Positions 1 through 4,799 of a stretch of 6,606 bases of DNA are shown one piece after another; the first letter of the stretch is position 1, and every line of letters starts with the position of its first letter. Position numbers and translations under genes: made by a program. The notes beneath the pieces were generated by a model. It saw nothing but the letters and a program-made list of their open reading frames with translations, searched no databases and had not been told where the DNA came from. The DNA comes from Clostridiales bacterium (lineage in GTDB: Bacteria; Bacillota; Clostridia; Christensenellales; Aristaeellaceae): positions 1 to 6,606 of the forward strand of contig JALFHA010000021.1 of NCBI GenBank assembly GCA_022776785.1, written 5' to 3'.

Positions 1-67
1 AGCCCAAGGGGGTGCAAAATTGGTTAAGACCCGCCGCCTCGAGTAGACTAACGACCTATTTTGCCTG

Positions 68-172
68 CTATCCGTTCGGAAGCAAATTGAGAATTTGATT
101 CAGAGAAACGAAATCCTGCAATTTCCCTTCTTCAAGCACCAATTCCAGCGGATAATCCTTTTATTTTTGCAT
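68..172 (-). pseudogene. Relic 34-codon frame in repeat copy A (stop codon at codon 4)
   Basis: This is the counterpart of the frame at 2188-2292. It starts with ATG CAA AAA and then hits TAA at codon 4, but stays open afterwards (KDYPLELVLEEGKLQDFVSL...) to the same TAG as copy B. All seven base differences from copy B in this stretch change a codon, so no purifying selection on the peptide is visible between the copies. The residue pattern looks protein-like, but I do not recognise a family. It is probably a fragment of a once longer gene that was carried along in the repeat. Confidence 0.3.
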
Positions 173-191
173 CGAAACCCTAAAAATATGC

Positions 192-229
192 AAAAGAAAG
201 GACCCAGATATTGTATCAATATCTGAGTC
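192..229 (-). terminator. Duplicate of the tRNA-operon terminator in repeat copy A
   Basis: On the minus strand a 12-bp stem (201-212 with 218-229, one mismatch) encloses the 5-base loop 213-217 and is followed by C, TTT, C, TTTT. It is the same hairpin that ends the tRNA operon at 2312-2349, with the first T of the tract changed to C. No minus-strand gene in the window ends directly upstream of it, so here it seems to be an orphan copy. It would stop any minus-strand transcription coming out of the cassette. Confidence 0.6.
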
Positions 230-283
230 TCTTGGTGTCCACAGTAGGCAGACCTATATTTTGATACAATAAACGAAAAGTCC

Positions 284-312
284 TTGTAATTACTCAGTTT
301 TTGGCATATAAT
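284..312 (+). promoter_or_regulatory. Promoter of the recombinase cassette
   Basis: A -35 box TTGTAA (284-289) is separated by 17 bases from a perfect -10 box TATAAT (307-312). This puts the transcription start near 319, about 45 bases before the recombinase ATG. The promoter lies between repeat copy A and the gene, so the cassette carries its own promoter. The sequence TTGATACAAT (261-270) just upstream is the reverse complement of ATTGTATCAA in the repeat hairpin and could be an operator. Confidence 0.7.
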
Positions 313-336
313 CGAATCGAACGATAATGAATAGTC

Positions 337-346
337 GAGTAGTCTA
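337..346 (+). repeat. Short motif GAGTAGTCTA, left copy
   Basis: This 10-mer is identical to 2003-2012, beyond the second gene. It differs by one base from GAGTAGACTA at 41-50 and 2161-2170. A fifth, inverted copy matching 9 of 10 bases lies at 1983-1992. It sits in the 5' leader of the recombinase mRNA, just before the ribosome binding site. It may be a crossover or binding site for the recombinase, or an operator. Confidence 0.6.
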
Positions 347-363
347 AATGACAGGAGCCTGCT

Positions 364-1326
364 ATGTCCAAGCGAATTGTGAGAAGAATCCCAAATTTGC
401 CGTCCCAGCAGCTTTCATTTATGGCGGTAGGGATATATGCCCGCGTCAGCATGCAGCGCCCCTCGCAGTTCAGCAGCATATCCTCTCAGATCTCTGCGCT
501 CGTTCAGCAGGTATATCATACATATCACTGGAAGCTGGCTGATGTATATATTGATTTCTCCAGTGGACGAAACGCTGAAAATCGTTCGGAGTTCCAGCGG
601 ATGCTCAATGATTGTCGTCAAAAGAAGATCAATCTCATTTTTGTAAAAAGCATCAGCCGGTTTGCCAGGGAAGTGGCGGACGGGCTCGGAACAATCCGTG
701 AGTTAAAGAGCATCGGCGTTCCTGTATATTTTGATCTGGAAGAAATGAACTCGTTCCAGCCGGACTTTGAACTGTATTATTCCATCTACGCTGCCGTCGC
801 CCAGGGAGAACAGGAAAACGCACGCGACAACGTCGCTGTCGCGATCCGTCAAAGGGTTAAGGATGGAACATCGGAGTTATATTCGCGCGCATGCTATGGT
901 TACAGAAAAGACGCAAACGGTGATTTCTTCATCGTTCCAGAGGAAGCGGAAAACGTACAGTTGATCTACCGTCTGTATCTTGAGGGAAATAGCATCATTG
1001 CAATCAGCCGTGAATTGGAAAAGCGCGGGATTCCATCTCCTACCGGAAAAGCCAGATGGTGCCGCCGGGCAATTGATACGCTGCTCAGCAACGAGAAGTA
1101 CCGCGGGAACTCCGTAGCAACAGCCCCATTGATGAGTGATGACTCAAAAAGCAAACAGCGAAGCAAGTATATGCTGTCCAAACACCATACAGCCATTATC
1201 GATAACGAGCAATTCGAGGCAGTTGCAGAAGAAAAGAAACGCCGCTGCAATATCGAGTACGATGAAAACGGTGTGCATCGGAAACACACCAGGTATACGA
1301 CTACAAAGGCACTACAAAGTAGGTGA
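364..1326 (+). CDS. Serine recombinase (resolvase/invertase family), no zinc ribbon
   Basis: This is a site-specific DNA recombinase of 320 residues that would cut and rejoin DNA through a serine-DNA link. The catalytic domain covers about residues 20-155. It has the nucleophile motif YARVS (Arg27, Ser29), SGRN followed by RSEFQRML, and KSISRFAR, in which Arg99 and Arg102 match the paired active-site arginines of resolvases. The DNA-binding 'recombinase' domain follows at about 165-290, with the features YGYR, EAENVQLIYRLYLEG and LLSNEKYRGN. The usual zinc beta-ribbon with CxxC pairs and the long C-terminal coiled coil of large serine recombinases are absent. The protein ends soon after the HHTAIIDNEQFEAV segment. 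The ATG at 364 has AGGAG at 353-357, six bases away. A promoter lies at 284-312. The next gene is translationally coupled. The gene is more AT-rich than the right-hand flank, which fits acquired DNA. Confidence 0.93.
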   Translation: MSKRIVRRIPNLPSQQLSFMAVGIYARVSMQRPSQFSSISSQISALVQQVYHTYHWKLADVYIDFSSGRNAENRSEFQRMLNDCRQKKINLIFVKSISRFAREVADGLGTIRELKSIGVPVYFDLEEMNSFQPDFELYYSIYAAVAQGEQENARDNVAVAIRQRVKDGTSELYSRACYGYRKDANGDFFIVPEEAENVQLIYRLYLEGNSIIAISRELEKRGIPSPTGKARWCRRAIDTLLSNEKYRGNSVATAPLMSDDSKSKQRSKYMLSKHHTAIIDNEQFEAVAEEKKRRCNIEYDENGVHRKHTRYTTTKALQSR

Positions 1327-1332
1327 AGCATC

Positions 1333-1896
1333 ATGATTCTAACCACTGAACAGGCACTTCGTTTTTATCGGCTATGGATTCCTCTGCTGGACTATGTGAA
1401 TCAAAAGCATCGAGTTGATCAATCCCTTTTTGGTATGACATCACCCGAAGGCTTGCCCATTGCTTCTATCAAAAGGATCCGTGACAAGCTGTGGAGCGAC
1501 AGGCAGCTTATTGATTCCTATGTTCAGCGCAACCCGAATCATCTTTCCGATGCCGATCTTGCTATTCTGATGGGCTGGAAAAATGCAATTGCAGATTCCT
1601 TCATCGTACTGCGCCATTTGAAATCGGGGTCCATATTCATTCCTATTTCGACAACGGATGCAGCATATATCGTATCCGGTATCTATTCCCCATGGGATGA
1701 AATGCTCCGAGGTGCACCACTCCCACAGGTGATTGATGCCGTCTTGATTCCTTTTGAGAAGAAGATTATTTGCGATAGCGTCATTGCTCCGTACAGAGTG
1801 CGGCTCGTCGGCCAAATGCGCAGTTCCATGAATGACCACTACAGGGTGCTGAAAGCATCTGGGCGTGTATTCAAAATCTTTCCAGACAAAGGGTAA
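1333..1896 (+). CDS. Hypothetical protein, partner gene of the recombinase
   Basis: I do not recognise a named family for this 187-residue protein. It is soluble-looking, with no signal peptide, no membrane segment and no zinc-binding cysteine cluster. Distinctive segments are FYRLWIPLLDYVN (11-23), IRDKLW (49-54), HLSDADLAILMGWKNAI (70-86), a hydrophobic stretch around FIVLRHLKSGSIFIPI (90-105) and IPFEKKIICDSV (139-150). From memory, uncharacterised Firmicutes proteins carry similar 'LPFKGKIIYDG' and 'LLDYVN' patterns; this is an impression, not a search result. The ribosome binding site AGGTGA (1321-1326) includes the TGA stop of the recombinase, with six bases to the ATG, so the two genes are almost certainly co-transcribed and coupled. 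A role as recombinase accessory or regulator is inferred from position only. Confidence 0.85.
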   Translation: MILTTEQALRFYRLWIPLLDYVNQKHRVDQSLFGMTSPEGLPIASIKRIRDKLWSDRQLIDSYVQRNPNHLSDADLAILMGWKNAIADSFIVLRHLKSGSIFIPISTTDAAYIVSGIYSPWDEMLRGAPLPQVIDAVLIPFEKKIICDSVIAPYRVRLVGQMRSSMNDHYRVLKASGRVFKIFPDKG

Positions 1897-1980
1897 GTGT
1901 ATCGCCTCTGTTTTGGACATCTCTGCTGTTTTCCATACTGCTCAGATTTCTGAATGCGCTGTATTCAGATTCTTCCCGAG

Positions 1981-2014
1981 AATAGACTACTTTATTAAAC
2001 TTGAGTAGTCTATT
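1981..2014. repeat. Perfect 11-bp inverted repeat with the AGTAGTCTA motif
   Basis: AATAGACTACT (1981-1991) and AGTAGTCTATT (2004-2014) are perfect reverse complements separated by 12 bases. Both arms contain the motif also found at 337-346 and in the two long repeats. It lies about 85 bases after the second gene. As a plus-strand hairpin it has only a weak following T run (CTATTTCC), so it is a poor terminator. A recombinase or regulator binding site seems as likely. Confidence 0.7.
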
Positions 2015-2062
2015 TCCGCACCCGCCTATCAAAGATAATTGCTACACCAAATCCCCAAGATA

Positions 2063-2109
2063 AAAGCGTACACCGTGTACGGATTATATCGTAACACTGT
2101 GTACGCTTT
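2063..2109 (+). terminator. Long hairpin, possible terminator of the cassette
   Basis: An 11-bp perfect outer stem, AAAGCGTACAC (2063-2073) with GTGTACGCTTT (2099-2109), continues past a C/T mismatch into GTGT/ACAC. After a bulged A it continues into ACG/CGT around an 8-base loop. The downstream bases CCTCTATTTC are only moderately T-rich. It sits right before repeat copy B and could end the recombinase transcript. The left arm also holds a small perfect palindrome, GTACACCGTGTAC (2068-2080), so it may instead be a protein-binding site. Confidence 0.5.
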
Positions 2110-2187
2110 CCTCTATTTCAGCCCAGGGGGGGTGCAAAATTGGTGAGGATCCGCCGCCTCGAGTAGACTAACGACCTATTTTGCCTG

Positions 2188-2292
2188 CTATCCGTTCGGA
2201 AGCAAATTGAGCATTTGATTCAGAGAAACGAAATCCTGCAATTTCCCTTCTCCAAACACCAATTCCGGCGGATAATCCCTTGAATTTTGCAT
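2188..2292 (-). CDS. Possible 34-residue peptide or gene relic in repeat copy B
   Basis: An ATG-to-TAG frame reads MQNSRDYPPELVFGEGKL then QDFVSLNQMLNLLPNG. Its composition is protein-like. The ribosome binding site is poor: only AGAGAAG lies near the ATG. The frame lies downstream of the tRNA terminator, so expression would need a separate promoter, and I see none. Copy A of the repeat has a stop at codon 4, and every substitution between the copies changes the codon. It is more likely a relic of a longer gene than an active peptide gene. Confidence 0.25.
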   Translation of the reverse strand: MQNSRDYPPELVFGEGKLQDFVSLNQMLNLLPNG

Positions 2293-2311
2293 CGCTTCTC
2301 TGAAAAAATGC

Positions 2312-2349
2312 AAAAGAAAAGACCCAGATATTGTATCAATATCTGAGTC
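2312..2349 (-). terminator. Intrinsic terminator of the tRNA operon
   Basis: On the minus strand a 12-bp stem with one mismatch (2338-2349 with 2321-2332, loop 2333-2337) is followed by TTTTCTTTT. It begins only six bases beyond the encoded CCA of tRNA-Cys, as expected for the end of a tRNA operon. It lies inside repeat copy B, so the terminator was duplicated with the repeat. Confidence 0.85.
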
Positions 2350-2355
2350 CCGTGG

Positions 2356-2430
2356 TGGAGGCGCCATCCAGACTCGAACTGGAGAGTGAAGCTTTTGCAG
2401 AGCTTTGCCTTACCACTTGGCCATGGCGCC
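2356..2430 (-). tRNA. tRNA-Cys (GCA)
   Basis: This is the last gene of a five-tRNA operon. The 5' end GGCGCCA pairs with TGGCGCC over seven bases. Discriminator T and a genome-encoded CCA (2356-2358) follow. The T arm contains GTTCGAGTC, and the anticodon loop CTGCAAA gives GCA. It is three bases from tRNA-Gly. Its 3' end marks the boundary of the long direct repeat. Confidence 0.96.
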
Positions 2431-2433
2431 GAT

Positions 2434-2508
2434 TGGAGCGGTAGACGAGATTCGGACTCGCGACATCCACCTTGGCAAGGTGGCACTCTACCACTGAGCT
2501 ACTACCGC
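2434..2508 (-). tRNA. tRNA-Gly (GCC)
   Basis: The acceptor stem GCGGTAG/CTACCGC is followed by discriminator T and an encoded CCA. The anticodon stem CCACC/GGTGG holds a loop reading TTGCCAA, giving anticodon GCC. The D arm GCTCAGTGGTAGAGT and T arm GAGTCCGAATCTC are standard. It is the fourth gene of the operon. Confidence 0.96.
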
Positions 2509-2515
2509 TTAAAGG

Positions 2516-2588
2516 TGCCTTGGGGCGGAATCGAACCACCGACACGGAGATTTTCAGTCTCCTGCTCTACCGACTGAGCTACCAAGGC
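2516..2588 (-). tRNA. tRNA-Phe (GAA)
   Basis: The acceptor GCCTTGG/CCAAGGC is perfect, with discriminator A. The anticodon loop reads CTGAAAA, giving GAA. The T loop has GTTCGATTC. The bases after the discriminator are CCT, so CCA is not fully encoded and must be completed by the CCA-adding enzyme, unlike Cys, Gly and Asp in the same operon. Confidence 0.96.
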
Positions 2589-2594
2589 ATAAAA

Positions 2595-2671
2595 TGGCGA
2601 CGCGGAAGGGGCTCGAACCCTCGACCTCCAGCGTGACAGGCTGGCATTCTAACCGACTGAACTACCGCGCC
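2595..2671 (-). tRNA. tRNA-Asp (GTC)
   Basis: The acceptor GGCGCGG/CCGCGTC contains one G-T wobble and is followed by discriminator G and an encoded CCA. The anticodon loop reads CTGTCAC, giving GTC. The D arm GTTCAGTCGGTTAGAA and T arm with GTTCGAGCC are standard. It is the second gene of the operon. Confidence 0.96.
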
Positions 2672-2684
2672 ATATAAAGTTGAG

Positions 2685-2757
2685 TGGGAACAACAGGGCT
2701 CGAACCTGTGACCCTCTGCTTGTAAGGCAGATGCTCTCCCAGCTGAGCTATGCTCCC
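2685..2757 (-). tRNA. tRNA-Val (TAC)
   Basis: This is the first gene of the operon. The acceptor GGGAGCA/TGTTCCC contains one G-T wobble, with discriminator A. The anticodon loop reads CTTACAA, giving TAC. CTC follows the discriminator, so CCA is not encoded. The -10 box of the operon lies about 50 bases upstream. Confidence 0.96.
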
Positions 2758-2807
2758 GAGCTGGCCCGCCGCATCGCGTTTGTGTGTCGAGCGCGGCGAC
2801 GAGATAT

Positions 2808-2836
2808 ATAATACACTACAGTCCCGTATTTGTCAA
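2808..2836 (-). promoter_or_regulatory. Strong promoter of the tRNA operon
   Basis: On the minus strand a perfect -35 box TTGACA (2831-2836) and a -10 box TATTAT (2808-2813) are separated by exactly 17 bases. The region just upstream of the -35 (about 2837-2880) is A-rich on that strand, resembling an UP element, as is common for stable-RNA promoters. The predicted start is near 2801, leaving a GC-rich leader of about 43 bases before tRNA-Val. Confidence 0.9.
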
Positions 2837-2996
2837 CCGTTTTTTTAAATTTTCTGACACAATTTTACGTTTTTTCCTTTCTGCCTCCCAGACATGCCAT
2901 TTCTTCAGGCAGTATCAGGAAAAAACGGCCATCATCGGCTCTCCCCGACCGACCCTGCGCCTGCCGGTCGGCTGACAAGCAATTTCCCACAGGCAG

Positions 2997-3036
2997 AAAA
3001 GGGGCGTCCTCCCCCCTATTGGGGAAAGGACGCCCC
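2997..3036 (-). terminator. Intrinsic terminator of the isc operon
   Basis: On the minus strand a 9-bp perfect GC-rich stem, GGGGCGTCC (3028-3036) with GGACGCCCC (3001-3009), encloses a loop that can pair further (CCCC with GGGG). TTTTCTG follows. It lies about 30 bases after the iscU stop. A further weaker hairpin (2945-2951 with 2965-2971, 7 bp) lies downstream in the otherwise empty stretch 2881-2996. Confidence 0.92.
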
Positions 3037-3063
3037 GGATATGGCGGTTGCGCGCGGGCGAGC

Positions 3064-3498
3064 TCACTCCTCGTCCTCATCAAGCTCGTCCACATCGTTG
3101 ACCGGCGGCTTGAGACCCTCGATGGTGATGCCGTTCTTCTGCGCGTAATCCCACAGAGCAGCGTGAACCGCCTGCTCCGCCAGCAGCGAGCAGTGCACCT
3201 TCACCGGCGGCAGGCCGCCCAGCGCCTCCATCACGGCCTTGTTGGTGACCTCCAGCGCCTCCTGAATGGTCTTGCCGATGATCATCTCCGTCGCCATGGA
3301 GCTGGTGGCGATGGCCGCGCCGCAGCCGAACGTCTTGAACTTCGCGTCGCGCACGACCTGATTCTCATCGATATCCAGATAGATGCGCATGATGTCGCCG
3401 CACTTGGCGTTGCCGACGGTGCCCACGCCGCTGGCGTTCTCGATCTCGCCGACGTTGCGCGGGTGCATAAAGTGATCCATGACCTTCTCGGTATACAT
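3064..3498 (-). CDS. iscU: IscU/NifU-like iron-sulfur cluster scaffold protein
   Basis: This 144-residue scaffold would assemble Fe-S clusters from sulfur delivered by IscS. The three conserved cluster ligand cysteines are visible: Cys33 in GNAKCGD (with Asp35), Cys59 in FGCGAAIATSS and Cys103 in VKVHCSLLAEQAV (preceded by His102). LPPVK (96-100) matches the motif that the chaperone HscA recognises in proteobacterial IscU. No hscA/hscB gene is present in this window. The C-terminus ends in an acidic tail (DVDELDEDEE). I chose the ATG at 3498 (MYTEKVMDHF) because GGAGGG lies nine bases upstream and family similarity starts there. The longer frame to 3597 has no family support. It follows iscS by 64 bases and is the last gene of the operon. 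Confidence 0.96.
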   Translation of the reverse strand: MYTEKVMDHFMHPRNVGEIENASGVGTVGNAKCGDIMRIYLDIDENQVVRDAKFKTFGCGAAIATSSMATEMIIGKTIQEALEVTNKAVMEALGGLPPVKVHCSLLAEQAVHAALWDYAQKNGITIEGLKPPVNDVDELDEDEE

Positions 3499-3531
3499 AA
3501 AAGCGAACCCTCCGTTATTCTGGCAATGATC

Positions 3532-3548
3532 GCCCGCGCGGGGCGGGC
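3532..3548 (-). other. GC-rich hairpin between iscS and iscU
   Basis: GCCCGC and GCGGGC form a perfect 6-bp stem with a 5-base loop in the 64-base gap. No T run follows, so it is not a terminator. It could influence mRNA processing or stability and so the relative output of IscS and IscU. Confidence 0.4.
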
Positions 3549-3562
3549 AGGAAAATCGACGC

Positions 3563-4741
3563 TTACGCACGGCCCTCGCTGCGGACGAAGTCCTCATAGA
3601 GTGGGGACATGCTGCGCAGGCGCGGAATGATGACCTTCAGGCTATCGACGACCTTATCCGCGTCAGCCATGGTTGTCTCCTCGCTCAGGGACAGGCGCAG
3701 CGAACCATGCGCGATCTCGTGCGGCAGGCCCAGCGCCAGCAGCACATGGGACGGGTCGAGCGAGCCGCTCGTGCACGCGCTTCCGCTGGAGGCGCAGATG
3801 CCGTCCGCGTCGAGCAGCATCAGCATACTCTCGCCCTCAATGAAGCGGAAGCAGAAGTTGACGTTGCCCGGCAGGCGCTGCGTCCTGTGGCCGTTGAGCT
3901 TCGCATAGGGAATCTCCTTCCCGATGCGCTCGATGATGTGGTCGCGCACGGCGCTGACCGCGGGGATCATCGCATCCATGCGCGCCTTCGCCTCCTCGGC
4001 AGCCGCGCCCATGCCTACGATGCCCGGCACGTTGCTCGTTCCCGCGCGGCGCTTTTTCTCCTGCGCGCCGCCATCCATGAACACGCCGAGCTTGACGCCC
4101 CTGCGCACATAGAGCAGCCCCACGCCCTTGGGGCCGTGGAACTTGTGCGCGCTGGCGGAGAGCATGTCGATGTGCATGGCCTCCACGTCGAGCGGGATAT
4201 GGCCGAACGCCTGCACCGCGTCCGTGTGGAAGAGCACGCCGCAGCGGTGCGCGATCTCGCCGATCTGCTCAAGCGGCTCAATCGTGCCGACCTCATTGTT
4301 GGCCGCCATGACGGAGATGAGCACCGTCTCCGGGCGGATGGCCGCCTCGACGTCCGCGGGGGAAACCAGACCGTCCGCATCGACGGGCAGCACGGTCACC
4401 TCCACGCCCTGCTGCTCGAGCGCCCTGGCGCTGTGCAGCACCGCGTGATGCTCGATGGCGGAGATGATGATGTGCTTCTTCTCCTTTTTGCTGGCAAGCA
4501 CGGCGCCCTTGAGCGCCCAGTTGTCGCTCTCCGTGCCGCCGCTGGTGAAATAGATCTCGGCGGGCTTGGCGCCGATGACCGCGGCAGTCTGCGCGCGCGC
4601 CTTCTCGATGGCTGCGCTGCTGGCCGCGGCGAAGCTGTAGGTGCCCGCCGCGTTGGCGTACTGCTCCATCATATACGGGCGCATCGCCTCAAACGCGCGC
4701 TCGCTCAGCCGTGTGGTGGCTGCGTTGTCCATATAGATCAT
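3563..4741 (-). CDS. iscS: Cysteine desulfurase IscS/NifS
   Basis: This 392-residue class V aminotransferase-fold PLP enzyme converts cysteine to alanine and passes the sulfur to IscU as persulfide. Family landmarks appear in order: N-terminal YMDNAATT (3-10), SGGTESDN (67-74), AIEHHAV (95-101) with the PLP-stacking histidine, MAANNEVG (145-152), HTDAVQ (172-177), and SASAHKFHGPKG (195-206) in which Lys200 is the PLP-binding lysine. The catalytic Cys323 lies in SSGSACTSG. The length is typical for the family. The ATG at 4741 is preceded by GGAAGG six bases away. It lies 58 bases after iscR and 64 before iscU, forming one operon. Confidence 0.97.
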   Translation of the reverse strand: MIYMDNAATTRLSERAFEAMRPYMMEQYANAAGTYSFAAASSAAIEKARAQTAAVIGAKPAEIYFTSGGTESDNWALKGAVLASKKEKKHIIISAIEHHAVLHSARALEQQGVEVTVLPVDADGLVSPADVEAAIRPETVLISVMAANNEVGTIEPLEQIGEIAHRCGVLFHTDAVQAFGHIPLDVEAMHIDMLSASAHKFHGPKGVGLLYVRRGVKLGVFMDGGAQEKKRRAGTSNVPGIVGMGAAAEEAKARMDAMIPAVSAVRDHIIERIGKEIPYAKLNGHRTQRLPGNVNFCFRFIEGESMLMLLDADGICASSGSACTSGSLDPSHVLLALGLPHEIAHGSLRLSLSEETTMADADKVVDSLKVIIPRLRSMSPLYEDFVRSEGRA

Positions 4742-4757
4742 GGATGACCTTCCTTCC

Positions 4758-4775
4758 CGCCGCGCAAAGGCGGCG
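4758..4775 (-). other. GC-rich hairpin between iscR and iscS
   Basis: CGCCGC and GCGGCG form a perfect 6-bp stem with a 6-base loop just before the iscS ribosome binding site. No T run follows. It resembles the hairpin between iscS and iscU in position and type, and may act in translation or mRNA processing. Confidence 0.4.
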
Positions 4776-4799
4776 CAGCTTGATGACTCAGGCCCCGCG

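Larger units (their letters stand above)
1..237. repeat. Long direct repeat, copy A (left of recombinase cassette)
   Basis: This copy matches 2120-2357 base for base at an offset of 2120, apart from one length difference in a G run near position 8. I count 19 substitutions over positions 11-237, about 92% identity. Positions 31-91 and 93-131 are identical. Similarity stops at the TGGTG at 233-237, and the right flanks of the two copies then differ. The copy contains the motif GAGTAGACTA (41-50), a minus-strand relic frame (68-172), an 8-bp inverted repeat (165-172/188-195) and a terminator-like hairpin (201-229). Copy A has no tRNA next to it in this window. The window begins at or inside the repeat, so its true left end cannot be seen. 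It could be an element end, an att-like duplication, or a dispersed intergenic repeat. Confidence 0.93.
2120..2357. repeat. Long direct repeat, copy B (between cassette and tRNA operon)
   Basis: This is the second copy of the repeat at 1-237. Its right end coincides with the 3' CCA of the tRNA-Cys gene (2356-2358). It carries GAGTAGACTA (2161-2170), an open 34-codon minus-strand frame (2188-2292), the inverted repeat TTTTGCAT/ATGCAAAA (2285-2292/2308-2315) and the functional terminator of the tRNA operon. Copy B seems to be the one in native context because its terminator serves the tRNAs. Recombination between the copies would delete 2,120 bp, including both cassette genes, and leave one repeat next to the tRNAs. 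Confidence 0.93.

Noticed and set aside
238..260. Degenerate tRNA-Cys 3' end beside repeat copy A
   Set aside because: Beyond position 237 only CAGAC (249-253) still matches the tRNA at the same offset; this is too little to claim a tRNA remnant.
1441..1920. Minus-strand open frame opposite the second cassette gene
   Set aside because: The plus-strand gene has a coupled ribosome binding site and promoter; the reverse frame has neither.
1..2357. Classical insertion sequence or CRISPR array
   Set aside because: The long repeats are direct rather than terminal inverted, no DDE or HUH transposase is present, and there is no regular repeat-spacer pattern.
2220..2486. Minus-strand open frame across tRNA-Gly, tRNA-Cys and the terminator
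   Set aside because: It overlaps two clear tRNA genes and a terminator hairpin.
2830..3630. Plus-strand open frame opposite iscU
   Set aside because: It is antisense to iscU and passes through the isc terminator; its composition is typical of a shadow frame.
3707..4747. Long plus-strand open frame opposite iscS
   Set aside because: It is the antisense shadow of a well-supported cysteine desulfurase in GC-rich DNA. Its translation is low-complexity (Arg, Ala, His, Asp) with no domain and no good ribosome binding site.
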